Shown: positions 33,771 to 47,600, numbered from the stretch's first letter. The stretch: 64,000 nt of DNA from Carallia brachiata (GCA_021464245.1 JADCRB010000090.1:612008-676007), one strand, 5' to 3'. The notes: generated by a model not told the origin, from the letters alone. Program-made: numbers and translations.

Positions 33771-34220
33771 ATGGCGACCTTGCAGAAATTCAAGCTTCTC
33801 GCAACGCAGTGCGGCGTGGCTCCGAGCCCAACGCGGAGCCCGAGAACGAGTCCCGTCGTCCACCTCCGCCGCCGCAAGACCACCCTCCGCATGCTTCTCA
33901 GCCGCAGCTCCTCCCGCCGTTCGCCTCCCAGGCAGCAGCAGCAGCAGCCTTTTCCGCCGATGGTTCCGATTCCTCTTCCTCTTCCTCAGCCGAAGACGTC
34001 CCCGAAATTTCCGGAGAAGAAGCGCGACACTCTGAAGGACCTGTTTGGGTCATCTCCGCCGTTCGAAGAGGACGAAGAAGGAGGAGGAAACACAGCCGGC
34101 GAGACGATCGGCGGCTGGGGAGGCAAGTGCGAAGTTTATAGAATGAAAGTGACCGGTTTGGCGGGCGAACCGGTTCGCCTAGACCGGGTTGGATTGGGTT
34201 TAGACATAGGTCCATCCTAA
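33771..34220 (+). CDS. Small plant protein of unknown function, 149 residues
   Basis: Single-exon frame from ATG 33771 to the stop at 34218-34220, much more GC-rich than its surroundings. The N-terminus MATLQKFKLLATQCGV followed by SPTRSPRTSP and a basic stretch HLRRRKTTLRMLL (32-44) resembles a family of short uncharacterised proteins found across flowering plants. A poly-Gln run (55-59), a Pro-rich middle, the conserved-looking LKDLFGSSPPFEEDEE and a Gly-rich tail follow. No signal peptide or membrane segment is seen. The high basic and Ser/Pro content suggests a disordered protein. I do not assign a function. Confidence 0.75.
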   Translation: MATLQKFKLLATQCGVAPSPTRSPRTSPVVHLRRRKTTLRMLLSRSSSRRSPPRQQQQQPFPPMVPIPLPLPQPKTSPKFPEKKRDTLKDLFGSSPPFEEDEEGGGNTAGETIGGWGGKCEVYRMKVTGLAGEPVRLDRVGLGLDIGPS

Positions 34221-35882
34221 GAAGAGCTTGGCGGCCCATGCTGGCGGGCATTCCCGAGAACGACCAAAAGCTGTAAAAGTAGAACTGCCCAAATTTTCCC
34301 TTTTCCGCTGTTACTGCGGTAAATAATTTTTACATCAATCGAATTCTGCGGATTTTTAAGGTTGTCATGGTTTTGAGTTTCTCTTAATGCAATATTTTTT
34401 AAAAAGTAAACATTATGAAAACGCAAATTCATACGTTGTATTGTGTAATGTACGTCACTTTATGCTCGTAACGTGCACCTTAGGTCTATCTCAAAAAAAA
34501 AAAAAAAGTGTACCTTAGGTCACAATAAGGTAAAATCGTTCGCCGAATTGAATTTTCCATTGAGATGGATATGTAATTACGATATTACTATTACTATATA
34601 AATAAATAAAGTTATCCATAAATTCAAGAAGAGATCGAGAAATTTGGATTAATTGTAAGCATATTAATGCTCTTTTTATTAATTGAGGCATACTTGACAT
34701 TTTTTTTTTTGACCGTATGTAACATAAATTGAGACTTCCTTTTTTTTTTTTTTTTTTTGGCATATTTCCTCTGCAAAATTTACTAGTGAGAGAACTTATA
34801 AGGACATTTTTACAATGTCAAGTGGGGTTACATTATTTGAAAGCTTTAGCATTCCCAACATTATTTACGATAATGAAAAAACTTATTAATTTTACTTAAA
34901 TAATTTTAAAATAATTACAAAATAATATAAATTATTGAATAATTAAATTTATGAAAAAATAAATAAAAAAATTATCAAATACCATTTAATGAAATTATAA
35001 AATTACTTAATATTATTTATACAAAATCACCTAGTGTACTATTGTGATAATGGCATTTCCTGGCAATGCTTTTTATCATTTTTCTGTATAAAACTGACTT
35101 CCTTAATAAGAAAAATATTGAGACGTGAAGCGAACTTAAAATATTTGCCATTAGAATAAAAATTATTCCCTTTCAATTTAAATTTTAAACTTCAAGTTCA
35201 ACAACTACCAGTATGTCCTCAAGGACATTTACATTTATTTTTAAAAAGCTTGAACTGTTACCAGGAAACTAAAGGCATAAACAACAAACATTACCATAAA
35301 AGACCAAAAACAATCATAAAAAAATGGCCATTCATCAGAAAGAAAAGTCTTGGAAAATATGAAGTGGGTTGTGGCATATTGAAAGCTTTGATGCATGGCA
35401 TCCTGTTCCAAAGTCAAGATAAAAAGCAGGATGGTGAGTTTGTCTGGACCAGGTGCCATTCAGAAGAAAATACCAGGATGTTTTCCACTTCCAGATAAAA
35501 AGCAGTGGCTGAGGACTGAGGAGACATCAAGCAAAGAAAAAAGCTTTTATCTTAAGGTCCCTCCAATCCGGTGATGTGCGCCTCTAATCCAACCAAAGCA
35601 CCTTTTCTTGGAATTTCCCGCATAGCAGTCAGCAGAATCATTTTAATTTCAGTGCCCTCAAAAATATTCTAATCTTAGCTGCTTCTCTGATCACAGGATC
35701 AAATAAACAATTTAAAATGCTGATCAAGTGACATAATTTGATACAAACAAGGGTATTGGGGTCCAGCAAAATTTAACAAAGACAATTTGGGGACAAAGCA
35801 ACATTAATATTCTTTATTCACCTTGACACTTGAGAAGCCTATTCACTTCTCTTGTATGCAAATGCCAGTTGCAGAACAACAA
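34221..35882. other. AT-rich spacer and 3' flank of the carrier gene
   Basis: Two genes converge here. I see poly(A)/poly(T) runs (34493-34507, 34738-34758) and no coding signal. About 35560-35882 is probably 3' UTR of the minus-strand carrier gene. Confidence 0.5.
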
Positions 35883-38800
35883 TTATTGTGCTGCAGTTAA
35901 CTGATCCTTGTTTCCAATAGGAATGGAGGAAATTCTTTTATTTGGTTGGTTTTGTGTTGCATGATGAGGTTGAGGTTCAGTATATCCATGAGATTCAGGC
36001 TGAGCTTCTGAATGCTCCTTCTCAGGAGGTAGAACACGCTCCAAAAACCTATTCATCATCTCATAACTGGTAAACGTAATAACAGCTGATGGAGTTGTTC
36101 GCATTAAATTAGTTGCACAGCCACGGTAAAATCCCGCAAAACCCGCTTTCTGAAACACTTTTTTAATGCAATCAACAACTCCCTCGTATCGAGCAGAATT
36201 TCTGCTGTGCCCCTGCTCTTGAAGCCTTGAACGTACAACCTGGTATTGAGGTTTACGGATAACAATAACATGACAACTTTGTGAGAAGGAGGTGAGGGGA
36301 ACCTCTAGATTAAACAATAAGAGTGATGCCAAAATATACCTCATGTGGATAAGTCATTACAGAGGCAATTATTTTGGATACTGAGGAAGCAATTGCGACA
36401 TCCCCAGGACTTAGCTTATCAACAGTTGTGTTTTCTATAAGATCCAAAGCAACAACGTCAGCATTGATCAAACCAGCAATTCCCAGAATTCCTTGATTCA
36501 CACCCTTAAAATTTAAAGGTATTAGACATGATGATACCCTTTTTGGCTATATAAGACTTGATCTGCTCATATGCTGGAAACTGAATTGCGACATGACTTA
36601 TTCCAGCCAGAGAAGGAAGAATGCCACTGTTTTATAAAAAAAAAAAAAACTTACCATTATGACAACAAAATATGGCTGTCATGGCATCACTGCTCACAAA
36701 ATATTCCAAGCATAGCAAGTGTCAGACATTGTGGTATTGATCAAATATATTCTCTACACTGACCTATAAAGCCCTCGCAAGCCTTCTTCGTGTGCAATCC
36801 TTCTCAAAGCAGAAAGTATGCCTTTGTATGGAACTACGCCTGGCCTCATCCCTTGTGTCTAAAAAGAGATGTGAAGAACATGAATGTCTGAAATGGGATC
36901 ACAGAGATATTCCGAGTAATAAATCATAAAAGACAATAACTCTGCGGTTAGCATAAATATTGGCATAGAATCAAGGGACATTTTGTAGCTTGTCAGAGCA
37001 ATGCAAAGGAGACGATTTTTGTTTCCGCATCAAGTTACCATGCAGTGTTACAGTAGTGAGTATAATAAGACACTGGTGGACAAATTGGGTATGATAACGT
37101 AAGGGGATGATTGGAAAGAAAAAGTATGGCAACTGGGGTAGGAATATCCATAACCCTTCATTGTGTGCATTCATGTGCGTTTGGTTTTCTTATATTGGAG
37201 ATAAATGATAAACTTAACAGTGCCCAGCTTACTTGGAGTCTGGTTTTCACAACCCACAATGGGTTTGTTGCAAAGGCTGTGGCAGCTCCAGCACCAGCAG
37301 CAGCTACCATGTTTGCCCCAATTGTGAGTTGGTGACCCCCAGCCCCTACATTACGACAACATAAATTTTTGCCAGAACTCAAAATAAGCAATCTAACAAA
37401 ATACAAAATATTTTATAGAGCAGAGATAAAACGAATGGAATAAAATATCTCAAACATGAGAGAAGACCAACGGATAATAAAGACACTAAAAAGACCAACC
37501 ATGTGAGAGTAGGCCTTTAAGGTGCCCATAAACTGTGAAATACACCTACAAATGAAATGATCACATTTGTCACTAGAAGAAATTTCAAGAGTATGTAGTG
37601 CACATGTCTGATAATAATGCAATGGAGTAGTATATGAGAATGTTCCTTGTGATCAATAAAGGGATAATTTGTATCCTGAATGTGCAACTGATTTTCCATG
37701 GAGCAGAATCGTCAATACGTCCTTTTGGAAACTAATTTTGATGATAAATTTCTAAGAGTCACTTGGCTTACAGCATACATAAGTATATATTCCAATTGAT
37801 AGTCACCGTAAAAAGGAAACGGGTCTGCACAAGGTATCCTTGTTAGGTGGGGATATTAGAGATTCTTTGCCTTTGAAATACAATTATTATGGAAAAAATA
37901 ATGGCAACCCACTTCACCGAGTAAATTCTCCCCAAACTGATATTAAAAGAAAAACAAAAGCAGCAGCATTAGGCAGGGAACAATTCTAAGAGAAGGAAAC
38001 AAAATGAAAAAATTTCAACTCCCAAGTCACATGACTCTTCAAACCCAAGTATGTCCTTTGCTGGTATCAGCAGTTATCTTAAGGAAGCTAGTTCAAAAGG
38101 TACTACTCACAGCCCAATTTGGCAATAACGCCACTATTGTTGGAGAGAGCCCGCGGTACAGTCCCCTAAAACCTTCATTCTTGATTATATTCTGTAAGCT
38201 CGTGATAATAACACTACCTGAGAAAGAGAGCATAAGAAAATTCAGTTAATGAAAAACAAAGAACCTGCTCCATCCATCAGCCACTCATATAGGTTAATTC
38301 TTGGAATGATTGCTGCTCATGGGTGAAGCGTTACAACAAAATTAACCATGGTCACCAAGAAAAACACACAGATAACAATACATGTTCTTTGTGACATAAT
38401 AATGAATAGCCTATCAACAGTGGGGAGGGGGTAGTCCATGAAGCTAGATCGTAAATTAGAACCCCTTTTGAAAGGAGAATCTACCAAACATAACAATTTG
38501 TGAGGTCATCCTCAATATGATCACACCAAAGCTGGGGACTTGGAAACAAGATTAGAGACACAATACAATAGTGTTGCTCTCAACAATTGGTGCCTAGCAA
38601 TTGCAACAAGCAACGGCCCCTTTATCTAAGCTAGCCATCTTCATGGTTCACTGAAAGCTCTTACAATGCAATTGAATCCAGAGCAACTCCCAAATGTGTA
38701 CCAGAATAATCACTAGATGAACAAATTAATTGCACTAACGCCCAGTAAGAAACATAATTTTTTCGAAAGCACTCTACAATACCTATGCGACCCGAATGGT

Positions 38801-39304
38801 TTCCTTCAGGCAAGCCATGGACCTGTAACCTTGTCTTGATCACATCCAACGGGCAAACAAAAGTGGCCGCAATAGCACCTGCAAGAAGCATCATCAATCA
38901 ACAAATAAATTCAAAATCTTTTTCAGAAAGAACAAAAAATAAAAAAGAATACTTCGAAAAAATTAATTTAATCAAACACAAAACAGCAAGTCAAACAAAT
39001 AACCGCCCTCGCTGACACCCCAAATCAATAATCTGAACAACAAACACAACAAATACAACGAACCCATTTCTTCTCTAGAACAACTTTGCACAAATTTAAT
39101 TAAAAAATTCTTGCTTGCAGAAAATATAGATCAAGATTGCAATTCACAGATATTAAACTGATAAAGACTTGAGCTTTTTTTTTTTTTTTGTGGATGAGTA
39201 AAGATTTGATCTTTCTTTATCTAACCTGCAGCGGCACCGGCACCGGCATGGCATACCAGCTCTCTGGGGCTCCACTTGTTGGATGATCCGCCACCGTTTC
39301 TCAT
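35883..39304 (-). CDS. NDT2: NAD+ carrier of the mitochondrial carrier family, NDT2-like
   Basis: Nine exons on the minus strand: 39304-39226, 38878-38783, 38217-38111, 37545-37500, 37345-37233, 36858-36764, 36626-36538, 36434-36340 and 36239-35883. All borders are GT-AG, all phases agree, and the sum is 1077 bases for 358 residues. The three carrier repeats show the signatures [16 protein letters not shown] and PHEVVRSR. Further family marks are [41 protein letters not shown] and [17 protein letters not shown]. Small soluble ends and six membrane helices are expected. Plant NDT carriers import NAD+ in exchange for ADP or AMP; Arabidopsis NDT2 (At1g25380) is in mitochondria. The VYFTVYG stretch and the [15 protein letters not shown] segment favour NDT2 over NDT1. 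The gene looks intact. Only the exact paralogue is uncertain. Confidence 0.92.
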
Positions 39305-41283
39305 CCTCAAAAATGCTCTCTCTATATATATAATCAGAGAATTTCTATAGAATTAAAGAACAAAAACCCCATTACAGATCTGTAAAATACACCGACCCTT
39401 TTCTCAGTCACACGAGTCAACTTCTTTAAAAGGGTTTTTTTTTTTTTTTTTGTTGAATTGGAACACTGAAAATTTGGACTGAGACCTCCAAGACGATCTG
39501 TATTGAAACTGAAGGCATCCACCGATCCAGTTCGTGGACTTTGGAAAGTTTCTCTCTCCTCAATTAATTTTTTACTTTTTGTCCTAATTTTTCTCTTTAT
39601 TTATCTATTTTTCCTTCCTTGGGTATTGGGATGGGAGGGCATGTCATCTGGGATCCCCTAAGTGGTAAAGTCCTTTAATTTTTTATAAATTCTTATAAAA
39701 AAAAATAATAGATCGAAGGTAGCCGCTTAAATTTAGCTACACTTTCCTGTTCAAGATTTTTCATCTAAAATTAAAGTGTTTTAATTAAGTAAATTACTTT
39801 AATGACAATCTAATACTATATTTAAATAAAATTTTTAAGAAAAAAAATAAAGGAGAAGAAAATGAGAGAAAAAACCATTAGAAAAGAGAAATACTTTTTA
39901 TTATCTCTTATATTTAGAAAAAGATGATAGAAATGGGAAAAATTATATATTTTTTATTTAGAAAATGGTGAAAAATGATGGAAAGAAAACTAAAATATAT
40001 TAAAATAAAAATTTTATCGTTTATAATAAATTTTATTTAAATATTTTGTTTGGTAAAATTATAATTTTTAAATTATATAAGGGGTAATTAAGTTATTTAA
40101 TAAATTTAATAAGAAAACTAACAACTTTCGTCCTATTTTTAAAAAAATTAGTTTTGATATACTAGAGAGGATTAAAAAAATTAAAAAAAATTTCACTCCC
40201 ACTTCCCAAATATTTTTTAAATAAAATAATTTATTCTAATTCTCTTACTTTCCTTTTCTCCCTCTCTTTTCTACCCTCTCAAACATAATGAAAATGAGTA
40301 AAGTCTGAATATTGTTACATATGAAAATCTCTTTCCTCGTCTTCTATTTCAATAATTATAGTATGTAATTTTTTTTAATAAGAAAAAATTATCTCATATG
40401 CATGACAGTTATTAGATCTCTAAACCTGAAGTCAACATTTTGATTATTATCATCCTCAATTCAATACTTCTATAGAGAGAATCGTCACCAAAATATTATT
40501 ATTCCAAAGCAGATCTCTCTCAAGTCCAACCACAATGTTAATAAATCTGAAACCTAACGCTGCGCTCAATCTTTAGATACTCAAAGTGATCACTCAACTT
40601 CAGTTGTCAGAAAAAAATACAGGTGTGAGAACCCAAATTCGGGTTAATACCGAGGAAGGTGAAGTAGAATATCACTAAACTGTCACATTCAATAATATTA
40701 TAGTATGTAAATTAGTTTATATTTTGTTAAATATGATATTATATGTATATATAATATGGTTTTCTAAATCGTTGTTAACTGATGCCACTGAGCAATGGCA
40801 ACAAGGGATGCGTTTGATGGGTTATCTCTGGCACAAAGGCGAAGAGGAGAGACAGAGGAAAGAGGGAGTAGTGACGAGAGAGAAAGGAAGGAATGAGGAG
40901 AGAGAAAAGAGGAGAGAGAGACAATTTTTTTGTTTGATTTTTGTTTATAATTCATAAGAATAATTATTATAGTATTTTATAATATAATTTATATTTTATT
41001 CACAATTTTTTAAAAATATTATATATATATCTATATATGTGTGTAACAAAATATTTAAACAAATAATATATATATATGTCTGTTTGTGTGTATATAACAT
41101 ACTAATTAAAAATAGCAAACACATATAAAAGTGTCTGATAAGTGTATTAAAGATTTTTTATTTTTTTGTTAAACACTTTTTGGAGTGTTCGACGCATGTC
41201 CAAGAAATTTTGAAAGAATGTTGTATATGACGCATACAGTTTACACGGACACTCATCATTTTAGAAGTAATCATATATCTTAA
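39305..41283. other. Upstream region of the carrier gene and AT-rich spacer
   Basis: About 39305-39560 is probably 5' UTR and promoter of the minus-strand carrier gene. A GA-rich stretch lies at 40845-40925, AT-microsatellite-like text at 41010-41090, and sequence akin to the 3604-4190 insertion at about 41100-41280. No gene is seen. Confidence 0.5.
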
Positions 41284-43330
41284 GTCTCATTATAGTTTAA
41301 ACTTTAGATAGATTCAACATTCAATTAACCAATTAATGCATAATTTATTACTACATATGCATGACATATTATTAATACACGCATGGCCATATATTAAATA
41401 TACGTGTCTTCACAGTTGACCCTATGGGGATACCCAACAATCATTCTTTTGCCTCCATTCTTTCCTTTGAATTGTTTAATTTTCTTGGTTAGATTTATAG
41501 TATGATCTATGAAGCTAGGCAATGCTTATATTTTAATACATTGTTCATAATTAATACTATGAGAAATTACAATGCTAAATATGATTCAAACTGTGCATTG
41601 AACTTCAGATAACCAATCTAATTTTAACATAAAATAAAACAAAAATTACAATGCCAAAATGGACGAGTAAAACTACATTAATAGACTTAATCAACAACAA
41701 ATAGTTTGTTTATTCATATAGTTTTTTTAATTTAACCAATACCACATTGTTATTTTAAAATCCCCGCTGAAGTCAAAAAAATTTCTCTCAAAACCAAAAT
41801 CAATTCTTTTTTAACGCAAAACCAAAATAAAATTGTTTCGTAGTGGGCTAGTGAGTTTTATGTTAAGAGAAATGTTTGCTAAGTGAAGATAGGTGAAAGT
41901 AAAATAAAATTTAAATAATATAAATTATAATATAAATTATTAAATAATTAATGAACACACTTTAAAAAAAATATAAATTGACACAAAATTTATTTAACAG
42001 AATATATCAATTTATCTAATTTTTTGAACTCATGAGTAAAGAAAAACGTTTTAGCCCGCACTGTACAGTTACATAGTGCTGCAAGTTATATGTGTAAAAA
42101 AGGTGTTAATTGTTATTAGTAAAATACAACTACATTTATAATTTATGTAAGAATGATTTTTGAGGAAAAAAATTCGAAGTTAAAATATTTTTTAGTACAT
42201 GTAGAAATTATATTTTTAAATTTTAAAATTTTTTTAAAATTTTAAATTTATTTTTTATATTTTATAAATAAAATTACATTAAATTATTATTTAATTATAT
42301 TTTATTAATAAAGTGTAGTGGTGAAGTGTGGTGGTGGAATGGAGGTTAAAAACTATGCTCCATGAATAAATACTCTACTGTGAAAAAATCAGAAAACAGC
42401 ATGTCGATGAAAAGACGTGACGGGGGCACGCGTTTCAGAAAATATGCGAAGATGTACGGATTATCGTCAAATTAACGACATTAGTTACGACACTAGTTGA
42501 GGAAATAATTTAATATATTTCCCTCGTAATCACGTACAACTTTCAATTCTAATTATATGTTTAGAGTGATTGGAAAGGTGAGAAAATATATGGAGAGAAA
42601 AAAAAATTATAAAAAAAATAAAATTATTTAAAGTGACAGAAAAAATTGAGAAAAAAAATATATAAAAAAAAATAATAATAATTTATAAGAAAAAAATAAT
42701 AAAAAAATAAATTATTTAAATAAAATAAAAAATTTAAAAAAAATAAAAAAAAATAATTATAATTTTCTTTCCTTATCTCATTTTCTCTGTAGCATTAAAC
42801 ACACCATAAATGCTGCAAAAGTTAGAAATTTTTATCATGTTTGCTATATTTTAGTTGAATATTTATTAATACTGTAATTAAATAAAAGAAATTAGTTGAA
42901 TATTTATTAATACTGTAATTAAATAAAAAAATTAACTTAGAGTTAATAATATTTAAATAATAAATTCTCTCGTATATGTTAATTAAATATAGATAATTAC
43001 AATAACATCAGTCTCGATCTATATATATAATAATTGATATGTTTATAATGCACCTCTCCAATAATTTAAAAAAAAATCCAATTGATGGTAAAAAAATCCG
43101 ACAATCATCATATGATTGCTAGCCAGTTACTATAGACCACCAAAATTTTCCCCAAGTTTCCACGTGTCACGCCTAATAGCCTTCTTCTTATCGATTACAA
43201 AAAACAAAACTCCATAAATATTATTTTTTTTCACTGCGCTGTTAAACGCACAATTCCTTTGTGCATAGTTACTATTCTTCATCTCCTAATGCGCGCACGA
43301 AGTTAATTCGTGGTTTCTTTGAAAGATATG
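41284..43330. repeat. Segmental duplication, copy A (orphan promoter-like block)
   Basis: Aligns in order with 50374-51850: the gcatgg...ttatattaaatac stretch (41380), gaagctaggcaatgct (41510), the cgacgggggcacgc stretch (42420), the caatcatcatatgattgct stretch (43100), the CCACGTGTCA G-box (43160-43169) and the tgttaaacgcacaattcct block (43241). Copy B lies directly upstream of the LRR receptor gene, but no gene follows copy A. Between the blocks are extra AT-rich insertions. Confidence 0.75.
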
Positions 43331-44329
43331 AGAGAATGGATTTAATAAATAAAATGGGGTTTTTTTTAATAAAAAAACTAATTATTATAAGTATGTCGTT
43401 GATTAGATATTTGAATAAAAATTGATATTTACACTGTCGTGATACTTCATTTAATTACTTTTAAAGGGATAGATTCACCACTCAAGTACTAGTGGATTAA
43501 AGCGTGACTCTTTCAAGTCAACTACCATATTAACGAGTTGGGAATAAATATCACGCCGCAAGCCGTCAAGTTGAGAGGTTGGCATTGGCCTAATGCAGGC
43601 ACTAAGATTTGAATTCGGATTAAATGTAAGAGAAATACGTTGAAATATTACTAGATTACCGTACTGAATGATAATAAATAAAATGGTTTGGAAGTCTTCT
43701 TTTCAACCCGTGAATTTTGTGTAAAAAACTGAAAAATTGAGCTTCATAAGAGCTCAATCTGATAGAATTTCTCTTTGTCTTGGTTGGTAACATAAGTACA
43801 ACTAATGTTTTAGACATTAAAAATAAGAGATTACAGTTTGAATTTTTGTTAAATTAAATGATGAGATTAAATATAGGTTAGTTTTGTAGGGTGGCGGGTG
43901 ATTTGTTAACGTTTGTCGAGCTCATAAGAATTTTTATATTCAATAAAAAAATCAAACTTACAATGTGTAGAGATTCATTGTAATCTTTTTGGATAGATTA
44001 TAAAGTTATTCTTATTTACTCATTTTGTTGAAAAAAAAAGAAATAAATAACTATGACTAATATTATTTTCTCCGTTTATGTAATTACTATATATAAGAGA
44101 AAATAAAATTAAACAAGCCAAAAAAAAATCTTATACTGGGCCGTAAATAAAGAGGAAAATATGCAAACTATTGATTATTTTGTAAAGTATTTACCAGTCT
44201 CATAAGTCTAACTAGATGGCCTAAAGAATTTCGCGAATCTCAAAATATATCTCTAATGTCACAAACCAAAGAGGCTATGTGTTTTTATTTTTATTTTTTT
44301 TAAATCGAGTGGACAACCACTTTAGATAC
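43331..44329. other. AT-rich spacer, no gene seen
   Basis: Nothing I can identify. Confidence 0.45.
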
Positions 44330-44830
44330 CTTTTTTTCATTTTCTTTCTAAATTAGAGTTCAGTTGACTAGTGTCCTCTGGAGCATATTTACCGTGAATC
44401 CACATAACCTTTCCAGCTGGTTTGGACCTGATGTTTAACCTAGAGATACTACCAAGTTGGACTGAATTTTTAGGCCTGTAGGCCCAATTGTTACCTCCCA
44501 AACAATGAATGTGGCAAGGCCTTATAGGTTAGAAGTGGCCTAGATTGATACCACACCAATAGCAATTACGATCTACTTTGCTTCCAAGTCGGCAATGACT
44601 TACAGCCAGTCATTGCTATCTTTCTTGAATAGACGAGAAATGTGAATGTATGGACAAACTATGTTTGCCCATGAAATGAAGTTTTCCTATGTGCTTCTCT
44701 AGAAACTGGAAAGCCATGAGCTACCCATACGTTTAAGAGGATGTGCGTTTGTATCGAACACTGTCGAGCACAACATTAACGTCACCACCTAAAATAATAA
44801 CTTGGTTACTGTTTTGGCATACTTTTTTTT
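44330..44830 (-). mobile_element. LINE endonuclease fragment, heavily decayed
   Basis: The minus strand reads VIILGGDVNVVLDS near 44760-44800, the GGDFN motif of LINE endonucleases. Further on comes a broken stretch SHFSRLFKKDSNDWL and IGPTGLKIQ, in the order expected of a LINE ORF2 start. Many stops are present and no ends can be found. Confidence 0.5.
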
Positions 44831-46058
44831 TTTTTTCATGAATTTGAATTCAAGTCTTCTTACTAATGCCGTCATCCAAATATGAGGATTTAAATCGGGA
44901 GTGCAGTGTGTGATGTTTCAAACTTGATAATATCAAGACCGAATGTGAGGGAAGTCTACTTGAATATAATAGTGCTCATATAAATTAGTTAAATAAAAAC
45001 GTTAACGAGTGATCTGAGCTCAGTTCTAATGTATAATTGTCCAACATAATTACAATGCACCTCTTTTTACTAGTTAAAAAAAAAACATAACATTTTCGTC
45101 TGACATGTTTTATTTAATTGTCCAACACGTTAAAAATGTATTTAACATTTCTATAAACATATCAATCCAATTGAGTCCTTCAAGTTGCTCGTCAACAAAT
45201 ATATTGTATTGAAGTCCATATGGATCCCGATGACTGTGATCAGAAATTGTAAATCAATTTCTTTTAAAGTTGATTTAATTTTGGAACATGGAAGTTGAAC
45301 GAAGATAAATACACTAAACAAATAGCTTGCACATTTTAAATTATTTCGCAACACAAAATAACCAATTAACCTTCCTTTTTATTTCACAGATCCAAAAGCA
45401 AATACATATTGTAACGCGAGGACAATGCAATCACTTGAATTGCCACCTTCAGCAAATATTTCTAATTTACCCTTTAATCTTTCTACTTATTATTTGCTCG
45501 GCTCCTTCACCTTGCTTCACTTCTGCAACAACAACAAAATCTTTAAGAAAAATATAGCCAAGAAGAGATACTCTGGAACAATTTCAGAATCTAATATGTC
45601 AATGCTTGTGATAAGTTCATATGACAAGCATTCAAACAAGCTCCATAAGTGAAGGAGAAATTATAGAAATGGAAAAAGAAAAGTTACATAGATGCAGTGA
45701 ACTATACACATCACAAATGCAGATTTACACATTATATTATTATGATTGTTAATTGCACATTTTTATTTGTTGATGTCTGATCAAAATTTGCAATTAGATA
45801 AAAAATGTGTATCCAATTAATAGTCACAATAGTATAATATAAGTCCTTTATAAAACGTTTTAAGTTGACAACGACCATGTAATAAAGCTTAAAGAACAAC
45901 AAATGAATTGACTCAGTTTCTCTTTTATAAAGACAAATATTGCTTGACAATTATATTTGAGTCCTATATTTTATTTTTATCCAATTTACATTTTATTTGG
46001 TTTAGTTTTCTACATAGCCTATATATTTTCGCCTATTTAAGACCATGATAAAAGGAAA
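44831..46058. other. AT-rich spacer, no gene seen
   Basis: Short open frames only, with no family resemblance. Confidence 0.45.
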
Positions 46059-46337
46059 TGAGTCTAATATAATCTATAACTTTTTCAGCCTCCAAAAGAG
46101 AGGAAAACAAAGAAATGAAAAAAAAAAAAAGACCTTCCTCTTCCCTGATGGTAATCCATCTGATGATGCTCCCTGGATTAGGGGTAGCAAAAAATGAGTC
46201 TAATATAAATCTATAACTTTTTCAACCTCCAAAAAAGAGGAAAACACAAAGATGAAAAAAAAATTAAAAAAAAAAAAACACCTTCCTCTTTCCCTAACGG
46301 CAATCCATCTAATCATGCTCCCTGGGTCAGGGGTACG
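46059..46337. repeat. Tandem duplication of about 135 bases
   Basis: Two adjacent units, about 46059-46192 and 46193-46337, each running from atgagtctaatata through a poly(A) stretch to ccttcctctt, then caatccatct and gctccctgg. They lie just beyond the 3' end of the small peptide gene at 46430-46636. Confidence 0.75.
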
Positions 46338-46429
46338 AGGCTGGTAGCCAGATTAGCAACAATCAACCATAAAAGAGAGAGGAAAAAACAAAAAAAGAAA
46401 ATGAGAAGGGAAAAAAATGAGGAAAAAAG

Positions 46430-46636
46430 TTAGTGAGATAAACCTCCTAGCGGTGGATTTGAACCACACCTCTCAATGCAAAAAGCAAGACATGCTTCAG
46501 CTGAAATTGAACCAGCACATGCAAACTCACACCTTTCAACACAGCCTAAGGCAACTTGCACTTCAGTTGCAGATTGTATGAGGATGAATGCAATTGCCAG
46601 CACCAAAAGTCTCTGTACTACAATGCTACTTGTCAT
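46430..46636 (-). CDS. Cysteine-rich secreted peptide, thionin-like family
   Basis: 68 residues from ATG 46636. Residues 1-30 are a signal peptide (hydrophobic VVQRLLVLAIAFILIQ). The mature part has six cysteines in the regular spacing C-x3-C-x3-C-x8-C-x3-C-x3-C, starting at GCVERCEFACAG. Such short secreted peptides occur in the plant thionin-like family, whose members are mostly uncharacterised and some of which are defence-related. The frame is single-exon and intact, and the cysteine pattern argues against a chance ORF. It stands alone in a gene-poor stretch. The exact family and expression are uncertain. Confidence 0.7.
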   Translation of the reverse strand: MTSSIVVQRLLVLAIAFILIQSATEVQVALGCVERCEFACAGSISAEACLAFCIERCGSNPPLGGLSH

Positions 46637-47600
46637 GGCTGCCTGTAGAATGCTTGCTTTAGTTTCATTTCACTTTGTTTTCTTTAATTTTCTCTTTGAT
46701 TTCAAGTTTGCTTGCCGAGTTCCATTTTTTTACAGTGCTGAAGCACATGCTTGACTTGATTTTGGGAAGGTTAGTGAATCAGGGATGTAAATCTTATTAT
46801 TAAATTGCAGATCATACTTACCAAATCAGGAGATGCATAACCAAAACCCCATATATTCCTTTAATTAAAGTGTTTTTAGTAGGGGTTCTATTGTATGGGC
46901 ATGTCAAAAGTGTGTTATATTATATTTATACTGTAGTTATCAATATATTTTGTGGAATCGTAATAAAAAAATGTAACTAAAAAAATAGTGATATTGTTTG
47001 TTCTATATTTTATCATTGCAGTTGCAGTAAAAATACTAATTATTATAATATAAACAATGTATGATAATTTTTTTTTGTAAGCTCATAAACATTTTCCATT
47101 TTACAGATCCCGTTAGGTAGTTTGAGATTGTTGTATGTAAAAGGAGGCAGAATTAGGTTATTTGTGGCCTCCACAACATAAAACACGAGTCTCACTACGA
47201 TGATATACTCATAGAATAACTATAATAATGAGTTTATCCTCTAATAAATAATTAAAAATTTATTTTTTGTGAAACTAAATTTTAAATGTATTTAGTATTA
47301 TTTTAAATAAATTTAGTATTATCCTAATTCTTCATTTAAAAAAAATCCAACTTTTTTTTTGCTAGAAAAGTTTTTTCTATTACTTATAACTACTTTATAA
47401 ATATTTTTCTGTGTCCTCCTTATTTTTCAAAAAAAAAATTGATACGAAACAAAAATAATACGACATACAAAAGACATACAAAAGACACAAACACAATGTG
47501 GCCCTAAAGCCGAGTAACATATACTGCATGTTCAAATTTACACTATTTATCGAATGCGGGAGGAACTAAAAGTGCCTCATTTTCTTTAAATTTCATTAAT
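46637..47600. other. Upstream region of the peptide gene and AT-rich spacer
   Basis: A TATA-like atatat lies near 46850 on the peptide gene's upstream side. No other feature is seen. Confidence 0.4.

Noticed and set aside
33809..34141. Overlapping Pro/Ala/Ser-rich frames across the gene at 33771
   Set aside because: They are shadows in other frames of a GC-rich gene; the 33771 frame has the conserved N-terminus.
36571..36762. Plus-strand frames within the NDT2-like gene
   Set aside because: They are antisense shadows of exons that form a complete, phase-consistent minus-strand gene.
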